DNA of 46,347 nt from Pigoraptor vietnamica (lineage: Eukaryota; Opisthokonta; Filasterea): assembly GCA_943704525.1 (NCBI GenBank), contig CALSCQ010000819.1, positions 1 through 46,347 of the forward strand, written 5' to 3'. Made by a program: the position numbers and the translations under genes. Positions 1 through 9,812 of the stretch are shown here, piece by piece (the first letter of the stretch is position 1; every line of letters starts with the position of its first letter). The notes under the pieces were generated by a model. It saw only the letters and a program-made list of their open reading frames with translations, was not told the DNA's origin and did not search any database.

Positions 1-2
1 CA

Positions 3-4
<2 letters not shown>

Positions 5-97
<93 letters not shown>
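5..97. repeat. (CT)n microsatellite
   Basis: About 46 uninterrupted CT dinucleotides, then a C/T-rich run that ends at 141-143 in TTCTCAG just before the first ATG of the ankyrin gene. The shape is that of a polypyrimidine tract and 3' splice site, so the repeat may lie in an intron of a gene that starts left of the window. It could equally be 5' flanking DNA. Confidence 0.9.
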
Positions 98-99
<2 letters not shown>

Positions 100-144
100 C
101 CTCTCTCCCTCTCGCGCCGTCGTACTGCTCTTCGTCTTCTCAGG

Positions 145-2664
145 ATGAGCGGTGTGGGCGTGCGCGCGACTGCCGTGCGTGTGTCAACTGCGCTCGCCGC
201 CGCGTGCCACATGGCGGCTCTCGAGGTTGTTCGCGTTCTCATCGATGCCGGCGCAAATACTTCCGTTCAAGACACGCGCGGGCGAACGGCCCTCTTCGCA
301 ATTCCCGTGTCGCACACGGACAGCGCGAACATTGCCATCACTCTCGCTAATGCGGGTGCGGACACGAACTGTCGCGATGGCCGCCTGCGCACGCCCCTCC
401 ACCACATTTGCTCGTCGTCGCGTGCGTCGGCTGACCTTGTTAGGGCCATTATCTCGGGAGGAGGCGACGTCAATGCCCGCGACAAGAAGGGCGCGACACC
501 TCTTTCGAACGCGACCAGAGTGTCTGGCTCCGTCGAAGTCGTGCGCGCCCTCCTTGCAGCGGGCGCAGACGTTCACGCTCGTGACTGTAAGGGGCGAACG
601 CCGCTTTTTGTCGCGTGCAAGTACCAGTACGAGCCCGACGTCGCAGGCACGCTGTTGGCTGCCGGCGCTGAAGTCGGAGTGGTGGATGCGAAGGGGCGCT
701 CGGCGCTCTTGATGGCGATTGGCAGGTGCAAGGAGACTGCCCGGAGGCTCGTGCTTGCGGGGGCGCGGCTCGACTTCGTTCTGACTTCACGCCGCTTTCA
801 GAGTTTGAAGGGCGCGCTGTTCGGTGCCGGCGTGGCGGCGGAGTTTGCGCCGTCGACGTTCGTGCCGGTTTGTGTGGCCGCGGGTCTGGACGTCAACGCG
901 GCCGACCCCGACACTGGCGAGACACTTCTTCACTACTGCGCGAGCATCGGAAATGCCGAGGCGGTGTCTGCGTTGATTGCGGGCGGCGCCGACGTCAACA
1001 GGCGCACCAATCGAGGCAAGGGTTGGTCGACACCGCTGCACAGCACGGCGCAGCAACCTTACTACGGCGGACAGCAGGGAAACGCGCCCGAGTGCGTTGC
1101 GGCTCTCCTGGCGGCGGGTGCTGACTATCGCGCGCTCGACGAGAATGGGCTGACGCCTCTCGAGAGGGCCGTCCACTGCAACGCGACGACAGCAGCGGCG
1201 CATATGTGGGGGCACTCTGACCGCGAAATGGCCGCGATGCCCGGCGTCGTTGCCTTCGCGTACAAGCAAGCGGACGACGCTCTTCTGTTGCGGCTGCTCG
1301 AGGCGGGCGCAGATCCCAAAATGGTCACCGGCGGCTGCACGCTCGTTCACCACGTGTGCCATTATAGGCAATGGCGCGCAATCCGATACCTCCTCGAGCA
1401 CGGTGCGAGCTTCACGGAGCTGTGCACGCACAACGTCACTCCGCCCGACTGTTTCCTTATCATCGGCAACCCACAGTTCACCGACGTACAGCGACCGGCA
1501 CCGTGGGATGCCATCGCGGCTAACGTCGATGTCGTGAATGCGATTTTCGCGGCCAATCCATCGGTCGCCAAGCCGAGGCATCTCCTCGACGCGTGCCTCC
1601 ATGGATGTGTGGGCGTCGTGTCTGCCCTCCTGCGCGCGGGCGTGCCTGTCGACTGCCGAGATGCAGCACACTTCGGCATGTTTTCGCGAGCGCAACACTT
1701 GCGAACGCCTCTGCACGTTGCGTGCGCATCGAACGCGCGGTCTCTCGACATTCTTCGCGTTCTTCTTGACGCCGGTGCGGACCCGAATGCGCGAAGCTCT
1801 GAGGGGTTGACGGCGCTTCATCACTTGGCATACTCGACGGCAGAGGCAGGCGAGCAGGCCATGCGTCTCCTCGTCGATCGCGGCGCAAGCAAAGTGCCCG
1901 TCGACAACAGCGGTCAGACGTTTTGGCACATTCACGCAACGTCGCAGAGTCTCGGGTACTGGCTGCGGGTTGACGGTGCGCAGGACGTGTTTGGCGGCGT
2001 GAATGCGGTGGACGCGGAAGGCAGGACGCCCCTCGACACCCTCTGCGAGGCGCGTTGGTTCGTTGATGCGAACGCGCAAGCCCTTTTTGACGCGGGTGCT
2101 GACGTTAACCATGTCGGCCCGGGAGGACTGACGCCTCTGCTTCGCCTTTGTCACAACATGACCACGAGTGCGCTCGCGATTTTGCTGGGCCGCGGCGCTG
2201 ACATTCGCGCTGTCGACTCGAAGGGACGTACGGCGCTGCACCTCGCTGTCCGGCGGAAGGTGCGAACGGAGGTGGCGGTGGCGCTGCTGGACGCCGGCGT
2301 GGACCCGAAAGTGAAGGACGCGAAGGGGCGCACGGCGTACGACTACGCCGTTGCGGACCGTCTCCGTGAACTCGAGACTTGCTTCGAAGAAAAGGAAGCG
2401 GACATTGTCGGGGATCCAGCGACGGAGAGCGACCAAGTTCGGCTCCACTCGGCGTGCGCCGAGCACGATATGTACACAGCGGAGGAGCTCTGCGAGTCGT
2501 CGGACGCCGGTTTACTTATTCGTGGTCGCACTCGCCGCACACGCGCGTCGCCATTTGCGGCGATACTTCAAAATGCAGACAGCTACTCCGTGGGACACTG
2601 TGCGGACTTCGCGTTGCGCCTCGCAAATATTGGCTCGATGAGAGCGGCCGCCGCGTTTGAGTGA
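145..2664 (+). CDS. Ankyrin-repeat protein, about 14-16 repeats
   Basis: One open exon of 839 codons. The protein is nearly all ankyrin repeats of about 33 residues; typical pieces are [41 protein letters not shown] and [11 protein letters not shown]. The last 80 residues have no repeat pattern. Such proteins are protein-binding scaffolds, and no catalytic domain, signal peptide or membrane segment is visible. The first ATG at 145 follows directly on TTCTCAG|G, so it may be an internal methionine in the second exon of a longer gene; the frame stays open upstream through the CT repeat. The repeats are diverged from one another, and a few (around residues 220-240 and 570-590) are irregular. The partner and pathway cannot be inferred. 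Confident as an ankyrin protein, not about the start. Confidence 0.85.
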   Translation: MSGVGVRATAVRVSTALAAACHMAALEVVRVLIDAGANTSVQDTRGRTALFAIPVSHTDSANIAITLANAGADTNCRDGRLRTPLHHICSSSRASADLVRAIISGGGDVNARDKKGATPLSNATRVSGSVEVVRALLAAGADVHARDCKGRTPLFVACKYQYEPDVAGTLLAAGAEVGVVDAKGRSALLMAIGRCKETARRLVLAGARLDFVLTSRRFQSLKGALFGAGVAAEFAPSTFVPVCVAAGLDVNAADPDTGETLLHYCASIGNAEAVSALIAGGADVNRRTNRGKGWSTPLHSTAQQPYYGGQQGNAPECVAALLAAGADYRALDENGLTPLERAVHCNATTAAAHMWGHSDREMAAMPGVVAFAYKQADDALLLRLLEAGADPKMVTGGCTLVHHVCHYRQWRAIRYLLEHGASFTELCTHNVTPPDCFLIIGNPQFTDVQRPAPWDAIAANVDVVNAIFAANPSVAKPRHLLDACLHGCVGVVSALLRAGVPVDCRDAAHFGMFSRAQHLRTPLHVACASNARSLDILRVLLDAGADPNARSSEGLTALHHLAYSTAEAGEQAMRLLVDRGASKVPVDNSGQTFWHIHATSQSLGYWLRVDGAQDVFGGVNAVDAEGRTPLDTLCEARWFVDANAQALFDAGADVNHVGPGGLTPLLRLCHNMTTSALAILLGRGADIRAVDSKGRTALHLAVRRKVRTEVAVALLDAGVDPKVKDAKGRTAYDYAVADRLRELETCFEEKEADIVGDPATESDQVRLHSACAEHDMYTAEELCESSDAGLLIRGRTRRTRASPFAAILQNADSYSVGHCADFALRLANIGSMRAAAAFE

Positions 2665-3348
2665 CGGGAGGCTTGTGGCGAGCGACCGTACGCGTCAGTT
2701 TTGTGTGTCCGGCGTGTGTGTGTGTTTGTGTGTGTGTGCGCGTGCGTGTATAGTATGTGCGTGTTTGTGTGGGCGCGTTTGTGTGGGCGCGTTTGTGTGT
2801 ATGTGTGTGTGTGTGTGCGCGCGCGCTGCGTGAACGTAACTGTGTGTGAGGGCGCGTGTGTGGCGTGGTACGGCGGCCTCACTGGCACGGAGCGTATCTA
2901 AAGGGGCCTGAACGCGACGACGGTTTAAGCCGACGTGCTCAAAAAGTCGAGGCTTTGCAACTGTTATTATGGTAATGTCATAGCCCATTTACGACCGCGC
3001 GGGCGCGTAGACACCCGCACAGACATGCGAACAAACATTTGACAAACACACGTTCGGCGCGGCTAATATCGGGTCGGCCTTTCTTTTTTTTGATAGATTA
3101 AGCTAATGCTCTCAGAGTTTAGAAAGCCGACGCTGAATGACGACGAAAAGTAACCCAACTTCAACCGAACAACAGCCACTTGTCGAGCGCACCTTCACAC
3201 GACCCATCCGATGCCCGTTCGACTCGTCCACGCAACACGTTTCACAGTGTTGACGCGCGCTTCGCGCTCGGCAGCTGTGATGAGCGAAGCTTGACGGCCA
3301 TCGGGGTCGTGCGTGTGTCAGCGGACGGCCAACGAGGAATACGGGCAA
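2665..3348. other. Intergenic, TG-rich then unique sequence
   Basis: The ankyrin and RWDD2-like genes are in tandem here. Positions 2701-2860 are a degenerate TG/GCG repeat that includes two tandem copies of a 15-bp GCGCGTTTGTGTGGG-like unit. This is likely the 3' UTR or flank of the ankyrin gene. The rest is unique sequence with a short T-run near 3084; I see no gene in it. Confidence 0.6.
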
Positions 3349-4281
3349 ATGGACCCCTCGGAGAACCTTGCCGCGCAGCTCACGGAGATCGAGATGCTCG
3401 AGGCGATGCTCATGCGCGAGGGCGAATTTGCGCTGGCGGATCCCAGCATTGTCGCCATGGCGCGTCGTTGCGTCGCATCTGCGCCGGTGTCCGTTCCGCC
3501 GATAGAGTTTTCGCTTCGCGTGGAGTGCGAGTCGTCGGCACACGCGCCCGTCGTGGTGGAGCTGGCGTGCTCTCTCCCACGCGAATACCCTTCGCTCTGC
3601 GCGCCCTCCATGATCGTGCGTCGGATGTTTTCCAAGTGCGATGCGGGTGCGACTGTGTACAGCCGCGGCGCGTGCGACGCCCTCGGCGGCCTTGTAACTG
3701 CGCGCGCGGCCGAGCTGAACAGCGGCGGTCAGATCTGCGTGCTCTCTGTCGTCGACTGGCTGAGGGAATGTGCGCCCGCAATTGTGGAGCCCTTTCACCC
3801 GCGCGCAATGGGCGGCGATGCCCGCGACGGGGCTTGTTCGCACGACAACGCCCGCACAGACGCGTCCGCGCTGGGCCTCGCGCGCGAGTGGATTTTCTTT
3901 CACCACATATACAACCCTGCGAAGCGCCGCCACATTGTGGACTGGGCGCGCGAGCTCGGCATCTCCGGGTTCGCCATCCCGGGCAAGCCGGGCGTCGTGT
4001 GCGCCGAAGGGTCGCCGGAGGCCGTCGCAGAGTACGTGCAGCGCATCCGGCGACTCCCGTGGCAGAGAATGCAGACGCGCGAACGCGAGGACATTGCCCC
4101 CGCACGCGCTGAGAGTGGCGTGCTCTCGCGACCGCCGCGCCTCCTTCCGGACCCGCTCGTCGAGGTCGCCTTTGATGGGCGGGCGGGGCCGTTTGCGTCG
4201 ATGCAGGCGCTGCTCGCGTACTTGGCGGAGAGGGGGCTCGAGGGCCACCTGCGCGCGACGCTCAAACTGGCCGGGCAGTGA
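3349..4281 (+). CDS. RWDD2: RWD domain protein with DUF1115 (RWDD2-like)
   Basis: Single exon, 310 residues. Residues about 1-130 are an RWD domain (LTEIEMLEAMLMREGEF at the start, then EYPSLCAPSM). Residues about 170-305 match the DUF1115 domain of animal RWDD2A/RWDD2B very closely: WIFFHHIYNPAKRRHIVDWA, GFAIPGKPGVVCAEG and RLPWQRMQTREREDI line up with the human proteins as I remember them. The length is as in the family (about 290-320). The ATG at 3349 is the first in frame that begins the RWD helix. The molecular role of RWDD2 proteins is not established; RWD domains generally mediate protein binding. The gene is convergent with the aminotransferase, with stops 123 bp apart. Confidence 0.93.
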   Translation: MDPSENLAAQLTEIEMLEAMLMREGEFALADPSIVAMARRCVASAPVSVPPIEFSLRVECESSAHAPVVVELACSLPREYPSLCAPSMIVRRMFSKCDAGATVYSRGACDALGGLVTARAAELNSGGQICVLSVVDWLRECAPAIVEPFHPRAMGGDARDGACSHDNARTDASALGLAREWIFFHHIYNPAKRRHIVDWARELGISGFAIPGKPGVVCAEGSPEAVAEYVQRIRRLPWQRMQTREREDIAPARAESGVLSRPPRLLPDPLVEVAFDGRAGPFASMQALLAYLAERGLEGHLRATLKLAGQ

Positions 4282-4404
4282 GCGTGCGCACGTCTTGCCC
4301 TCTATTCTGCCATCTACGGGGCACACTCTAACCTACGGCACCGGACATCAAGCGCAAGCTGACGCGACACGCACGCGAAAAGGAAAGAGCTTCATTCAGC
4401 AGGC

Positions 4405-5717
4405 CTATCGCCCGCGCAGCAGCACGGCCGCAATGTGGTCGGCCTTCTCCGCCGAGATACCGCAGTGGATGCGAATGTATCCCGTGTGCGCCGGCGAGTG
4501 CGCAAAGAACATGCTGCCGGGACACACGCCCACGCCGATCCGCAGCGCGTCCTCCGCCGCTGCCATGTCCGTCGGCCGCGCGTGGCGGAACATCCCATAC
4601 ATTGTGCCGTCGGGCTCGATCGGCTCCCAACCGAGCGCCCGCTGAAACGCCGACGACAGCACGCCCCAGTTGCGACGGATGAGGTCCGAGCACGCCTTTT
4701 TGTGCGCCGCAAAGTCCTCCGTCGACCCCGAGAGGTACCGCCCGAGCGCGTGCTGCAGCCACGGCACGCAAATGTAGATGGGGTCCATGACACGCATGAG
4801 CTCGCCGACAGTGACCGGCGCAGAGACAAGGTAGCCGACGCGCCAGCTCTGGCACCCGAGAACCTTGCTGAAGCCGCGCACCACCACGACGTTGGGGTCG
4901 ACGCGGTCCTCGACCGGGCTGAAGTGCTGGTGCCCGCCGTAGACCATGTCCGAGTAGCACTCGTCGAGCAGCAGCACGCAGCCGGCGGCCTTGCACGCGC
5001 CCGCGAGGCGCCGCATGTCGTCCGCAGCCCACACTTTCCCCGTCGGGTTGCTGGGATTGCACACGATGAGCAGGTCCAGGCCCTTCGCCAGCGCGCGCTC
5101 GAACGCGGCCCAGTCGGGGCGGAAGTCCCCCGGCGTCAGCGGGACATACGTGACGTCAGCAGAGTGGCCAAACAGGCGTTCAATCTGAAATATGTGGTAC
5201 GTGTAGAACGGCTCGACGAGGCCGATGCGCCGCTTGCCCTGCGCACAGACCCACGCGAGCGTTGCCACCACGCCGCCGCTCACGCCGTGCGTCGCGAGCA
5301 CAGAGCCCGCCGGCACATTCGTGGCGTACTCGCGCCGCAGAAGGTTTTCAATCGCATCTCGAAACTCGCTCTCCCCAAAGCGGTTCCGATACTGCAAGTG
5401 GCGAGGCGACGAGACAAGAGCGAAGATATTGAGCAAAACTCTCAAGTAAAGCGATCATCCAACGCAACCACAAATCAGGGCCGTACCGTATGGAGGTCGT
5501 CCGATAGCGCGCACTCGGCAGCGATCTGGCGCAGCTTAGTGGGCGGCGGCAGCTCAATCATGCCCTGCGCAAGCGAGGGAATCCCGCGCTTGATGCAGTA
5601 GTCGTTAAAGTCGCGCATTGTCTTGAGGGGGGGAAGGGGCTCGGCCCCGTCCGGCGCGCCATGGGTGCCATTCGCGCCGTGCGAGTGCCCGTTTTCCACA
5701 GCGGTCGCCATTCTCAT
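4405..5717 (-). CDS. Class I/II PLP-dependent aminotransferase
   Basis: Two exons, 5717..5487 and 5391..4405, giving 405 residues. The 95-bp intron runs from GTACGG to TTGCAG in phase 0 and restores the family motif YRNRFGESEFRDAIE. Fold-type I features are all present: the N-P-T-G loop in NPSNPTGKVW, D-x-x-Y in LLDECYSD, the PLP Schiff-base lysine in RGFSKVLGCQSWRVGY (about Lys253), and the carboxylate-binding arginine in YIRIHCG near the C-terminus. It therefore transfers amino groups between an amino acid and a 2-oxo acid; the substrate is not readable. No mitochondrial presequence is evident (the N-terminus is MRMATAVENGHSHGANG). ATGs at 5717 and 5711 are both possible starts. It is divergent from the GT43 gene. 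Confidence 0.93.
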
Positions 5718-6157
5718 AGCATGCCTTTGTGCGGCGGTGGATAGGGACGTGCGCGATGTTCAAAGCCGTTGAGATTTGAGTTTGGGTTTCAGGTTGTCAT
5801 CCCCTGTCCCGTGTTGCATTACGACACAAACGCGAACATCTCTATTACAATTGCTATACTGATTGGGCAGTAATATCCTTATTAAACGTTGAGTAAAATT
5901 ATCGGTTCATCTTCTTGAAAAATTTTTCAATATATAGTTCTGCAATAGTTAATCAATACTGTGAGGTTATAACAACTTTCTACTATGTTAAATAAAGTAG
6001 AAATTGTCACGTGAATGAGATGTTTTTTGGCGAGAGTTCGCAAAATGTTACACTCCCAAGGGAATTGCGAGTTGAACAGCGCCGGCGTGCGCGTGCAACG
6101 GCCTCGTAACTCAGTAGCGCCACTTCACCACAGCCATTGCTGTCGGCTCTCGGGGTC
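5718..6157. promoter_or_regulatory. Divergent promoter with AT-rich island, palindrome and E-box
   Basis: Gap of 440 bp between two divergent ATGs. Roughly 5820-6006 is strongly AT-rich, unlike the GC-rich surroundings. It holds a perfect 16-bp palindrome TTGAAAAATTTTTCAA (5915-5930) followed by TATATAG (5931). TCACGTGA, a bHLH-type E-box word seen in several other promoters of this window, is at 6007-6014. This is an inferred shared promoter for the aminotransferase (-) and GT43 (+) genes. Confidence 0.6.
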
Positions 6158-7226
6158 ATGCGGCGAGCGCGGCCTTCCCTGCTGTCTTTGATTGGTGTTG
6201 TTGTGATAATCGCAAGCACCGCTGCCGTTCTGGCGCTGACATGGCCGCGTGTGACTGTCTCCGGTTGTGGGACGTCAACAGAGACCGCGCGTGGCACGGA
6301 CGAAAAGCGTGATGCCGAGCCCAAGGTTGAGGAGATTTTGCCGACTATTTATGTCGTCACGCCAACATATTATCGGCTCTCGCAAAAGGCCGATTTGACG
6401 CGCCTCGCCAACACCTTGAAATTGGTGCGCAATATTGTGTGGGTCGTCGTGGAGGACTCCGACAAGCGGACGGCGCGAGTGTCCAAGATTTTGGCGCGCT
6501 TTGGACCCAACCACGCGCACCTACACAAACCCTCTGCCGACGGCGTAAGGGAGGCCCTGAATTCCGGCCCACGTTACAAGACACCGCGCGGGATTGAGCA
6601 GCGAAACGAGGGCATCCGTTGGATCCTTGAAGAAACAAAGGCCAAAAGGTGCGACAAAATGGCTTTATTTGGGCTCTGTTGTTGACCTGTACCTCAGTCA
6701 ATTGGGCTCTCATACCGGCCACTGACGTCGGACACGCCATGTCTGCAGCGGCGTTGTGTATTTTGCGGACGACGACAACACGTACGACGTGCGCGTGTTT
6801 GACGTGATGCGCCACACCAAGCGCGCCTCGGCCTGGTTGGTGGCACTCTCGGGTGACATGCACTATGAGGGACCCGTCGTCGAGAGCGAAAACAACGGCG
6901 CTCCCGTTGCGGCGGGACAGACAATCGGGAGAGTTGTGGCGTGGAGGACGGGCTGGAAACCCGAGCGCAAGTTCCCTATTGATATGGCCGGGTTCGCCGT
7001 GAGTGTCGCGGCGCTCATTGAAAATCCGAAAGCGCGATTCTCGCGGGCGACGCCGCGCGGATTTCTAGAAACGGAAATGCTCGCTGCCGCCCTCGGCGAT
7101 GCCGAAATCGAAATCTACGGCGGCGTCGACGAGATCCTCGTGTGGCACACGCGCACCGAAGTGCCGAACGTCACTCGAGAGCAAAAACCGGGCCTTCTAC
7201 CGCTCGACCCAAACATCGAAGTATAG
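6158..7226 (+). CDS. B3GAT: GT43 beta-1,3-glucuronyltransferase (B3GAT-like)
   Basis: Exons 6158..6648 and 6749..7226 (GTGCGA/CTGCAG) encode 322 residues. This is a type II Golgi protein: a short basic cytosolic end (MRRARPS), one membrane segment (about residues 7-29) and then the catalytic domain. GT43 hallmarks as in human B3GAT1-3 are TIYVVTPTYYRLSQKADL, WVVVEDSDKR, RGIEQRNEGIRWI, the metal-binding DxD in VVYFADDDNTYD, FPIDMAGFAV, GFLETEML and VLVWHTRTEVP. The family moves glucuronate from UDP-GlcA to a terminal galactose in glycosaminoglycan linkers or HNK-1-like glycans; the acceptor here is unknown. The protein ends NIEV, like animal enzymes (AIEV). Its stop is only 21 bp from the stop of the convergent phosphatase gene. 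Confidence 0.95.
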
Positions 7227-7247
7227 CGATCCTCGAACTGCGACCCG

Positions 7248-8716
7248 TTACGACACTGACGTTTCGGAGCTCCGACGCCGCTTTCGCTCGCCATGCACGT
7301 CCTCGCTTGTGCCGTCCTGCGGGTCGGGGCTTTCGGGCCGTTTGGTGTGGCGGCTCTCGAAAATGTCGTCGGAGCGGTGCTGCTCCGAGGCGTCGCCCTC
7401 GCCGTTGCCCAGCGCAACGGTACCATCGGCCTGCATCGGCAGCAGAATTACGCGCGGCCTCGGTGGCTGCCCATCGTCGCGCCCAGCAACCGCCCACTCC
7501 ACGGGTGCGTCGTCCGACACGCGCGAGCCTGATATCTTCACGCACGCCTCGCAGGGCGGCACGCTCGCAAGCCGCATCGCGAATTCGTCGGGTGTGAGCG
7601 AAGACGACGGCGCGAAATTTGTAATTTCGTAAAGGTGCAGCTGGCGCATGAAACCTGGGGCGATTTGCCGGCAGATTAGACGCCATCTCGTCGAGCCACG
7701 ACACTCAGCAGTCACAGTGCACTCACCAGGATTGGGACACACTACAAAACGGGCGCGTTTAACGTGCTCGATGGCCACGTGGACGCCGCAACGGAGTTCC
7801 CGCATTACATATCCAGCCACTACGGCCGCGCTTCGACTTTTGCCGGCGTAACTGTGGACGACACAAACCGAGGGGTCAGTGGTAGTGTGGCTGACACAAA
7901 CAGCAGTAGTTGTCGTCGAAAGTGAACGAGCAACGTTCGATTCTCGATGAAGCAAGTAAGGGGAAAAAAATATGCAGCAGTCAGACGAGTCCACTGCTGA
8001 CAAAGAAGTGCGTATGCCAACGCCGAGAACAGCCCACCAGTGGACGAGAGCGGCACCGCCCGCGCGCCTCGCGTCATCGACAAACGCAAAGCACTCGTCG
8101 AACTTCGCGAAGATGTTCTCCGTTTCCTGCGCAGTGCCGGAATAAGTGGCCGACGCATGACATGGCCAATTGCGCACAGATGCAGTCACGTTGCTACTCA
8201 CAGTGTCCCACACGCGCACGTGTTTGTACTTGACGCCCTGCAGTATGGAACAAAGGGGACTGAAACATGAGCTCACATCGATTGCCTCTGACTCTGTGAC
8301 GACGAGAAATGAGTTCAACGCACCGCACGTGGCTCCGGTGCAAGGTTACCGAGACCGACAGTCAGAATGTGCGTGATTTCGTTCAGCCGCACGAACTCCT
8401 CGCTCGACGCCATGGCCTGCGTCCGAGTCACCGAGGGCAACACTCAGCGGCTGAAACTGACGTCCATCGCACAGCTACACATAGAGGCTCAGACAAGCAC
8501 ATTCAGGGCACTCTTACAACCGTACACTCAATGGCTGAAACTGGTGACAACGGCAGAGCCGCACACAGGCTCAGAGGCGCGTTCACTCAGGGCACAGTGG
8601 CACACTCCTCAGTATAAGCTCGCGCACTGCTGTGACCAACAAGCCACAACAACACCACTCGCCTTGCTTCCAATGAAGAGGCCGTCGAGCACCTTCGACT
8701 CTCCGCGCCTGAACAT
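7248..8716 (-). CDS. Dual-specificity protein phosphatase
   Basis: Six exons: 8716..8663, 8416..8324, 8237..8202, 8126..8038, 7851..7727, 7654..7248; 267 residues. It starts MFRRGESKVLDGLFIGSK, the usual DUSP entry strand, then ITHILTV, YKHVRVWDT (general acid Asp60), FDECFAFVDDARR and the P-loop HCYAGKSRS. The catalytic Cys91 codon is split by an intron (TG|T). A continuous reading shows Ser instead, so the unspliced frame is misleading. PNPGFMRQLHLYE closes the domain at about residue 145. A 120-residue polar tail follows, with a basic nuclear-signal-like GERKRRRSS at the end. Intron 1 begins GC (AAG|GCGAGT). Substrates of this phosphatase (phospho-Ser/Thr/Tyr proteins) cannot be predicted. 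Confidence 0.9.
8441..8607 (-). repeat. 84-bp imperfect tandem duplication inside a DUSP intron
   Basis: The first phosphatase intron (8417-8662) contains two diverged copies of an approximately 84-bp unit, near 8441-8524 and 8525-8607. Shared words are CACTCA..GGCTGAAACTG, AGGCTCAGA and TTCA..CAGGGCAC at the same spacing. Confidence 0.6.
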
Positions 8717-8820
8717 TTTTCTTGCGGTTGCGTGCGGCGTCCACACCGACCGAGGAATGCGCAGGACTGGATTTCAGAGTTGAACGTTGGTTGAGGGGAC
8801 ACCTCTGAAGATAAGGTGCG

Positions 8821-8828
8821 TCACGTGA
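8821..8828 (-). promoter_or_regulatory. TCACGTGA E-box upstream of the phosphatase gene
   Basis: Perfect palindromic 8-mer TCACGTGA, 105 bp upstream of the phosphatase ATG (8716, minus strand). The same word sits in other promoters here (6007, 24008, 42502). Binding by a bHLH-zip factor is inferred. Confidence 0.5.
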
Positions 8829-8873
8829 TTAGCCACTGTCACGTTCCGTCATGTTCAAACAGATTCCTCGCCA

Positions 8874-8879
8874 TTTATT
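8874..8879 (-). terminator. Polyadenylation signal AATAAA at the Ras stop
   Basis: On the minus strand AATAAA overlaps the TAA stop of the Ras-like gene (GAGAAATAAATGG), which would make a very short 3' UTR. It is the only canonical hexamer close to this stop that I saw. Confidence 0.45.
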
Positions 8880-9812
8880 TCTCTGTGCCAGCTCCGCGAC
8901 CGAGTCGCAACGCACGCAGAGCACGGCGAAGGGCGCCTGCGACTCCCCTCGTCTTTCCCGCGCGGTGGCGCGAAGGGGCGTTTCGCGCCATCTTTTCCTT
9001 GTTCGCCTTGCGAATTTCCCTCACGAGCGCCTGAAACGCCTCGTCCACGTTGCGCCGGAGCATGGCAGAAGCTTCGATGTACACGACGCCCATCTCCTTC
9101 GCGAGCGCTTTGGCTTCGGCGCTGGTGACGACGCGCTCGGGTCCCATGAGATCGGATTTGTTGCCTACGAGCACTGCCGGCACACTGGCGAAGGGAGGGA
9201 GGTGCAGACGCTGTCGATGAGAGGGCGGCGGTAGCACTAAATGTGACAAGCAAGAGAGCTTGTGGCTATGGGTTTGACATGGGGATGCGCTGTAGTCACG
9301 TGCGTACCGGTCTGTGTCGCGGACGGCGAGTGCTTGGCGCCAGAGGGCGGGAACGGCGTCGAAGGACTCGCGGGACGTGACGGAGAAGACGATCACGAAG
9401 CCCTCGCCCGTGCGCATGTACTGCTCTCGCATCATGCTGTACTCTTCTTGCCCGGCCGTGTCGAGTATGTCGAGGATAGCGACCTGCGGTGTGCCGTTTG
9501 TAAGCTGTTATGCGGCCTAACTCATTACTACCGTCCGCCCACACGGGCAACGCACTGACCTCCTCGTCAATGACCGTTTGCTTTCGGTAGGCGTCCTCTG
9601 CGGGGATATAAAGTGTGCGTGTGAGTGTGTGGGCATGGCGCGTGAGTGTGCAGGCGAGTAGATCCCTGTTGCGCGCAAGTGGATCACTCACCAATCGTTG
9701 GGTCGTAATCGCGCACAAAGTTGTTGGAGATGTACTGGACCGTCATTGCAGACTTCCCCACGCCTCCGTCGCCCATGACGACGAGGCTGTATGTCTTGTT
9801 CGGGTTCACCAT
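8875..9812 (-). CDS. Ras-subfamily small GTPase without a CAAX box
   Basis: Four exons, 9812..9692, 9597..9560, 9483..9308, 9184..8875; 214 residues. G1 is GDGGVGKSA (Gly16 equals Ras Gly12), switch I is DYDPTIEDAYRKQ, switch II is [15 protein letters not shown]4 is NKSD and G5 is EASA. All residues needed for GTP binding and hydrolysis, including the Gln61 equivalent, are intact. The effector loop is of the Ras/Rap kind. The tail is long and basic ([16 protein letters not shown] to [10 protein letters not shown]) and ends without a CAAX cysteine, like RIT or RERG proteins. Membrane binding, if any, must be through charge. An in-frame ATG at 9869 would add 19 residues; I prefer 9812 because it begins directly at the first beta strand. 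Confidence 0.93.

Noticed and set aside
2701-2860. Telomere or CRISPR-like repeat
   Set aside because: It is degenerate TG/GCG low-complexity DNA with no spacer structure and no telomeric hexamer.
7820-7870. Apparent loss of the catalytic cysteine (HSYAGKSRS) in the phosphatase
   Set aside because: The Ser codon comes from reading through an intron; correct splicing TG|T restores HCYAGKSRS.
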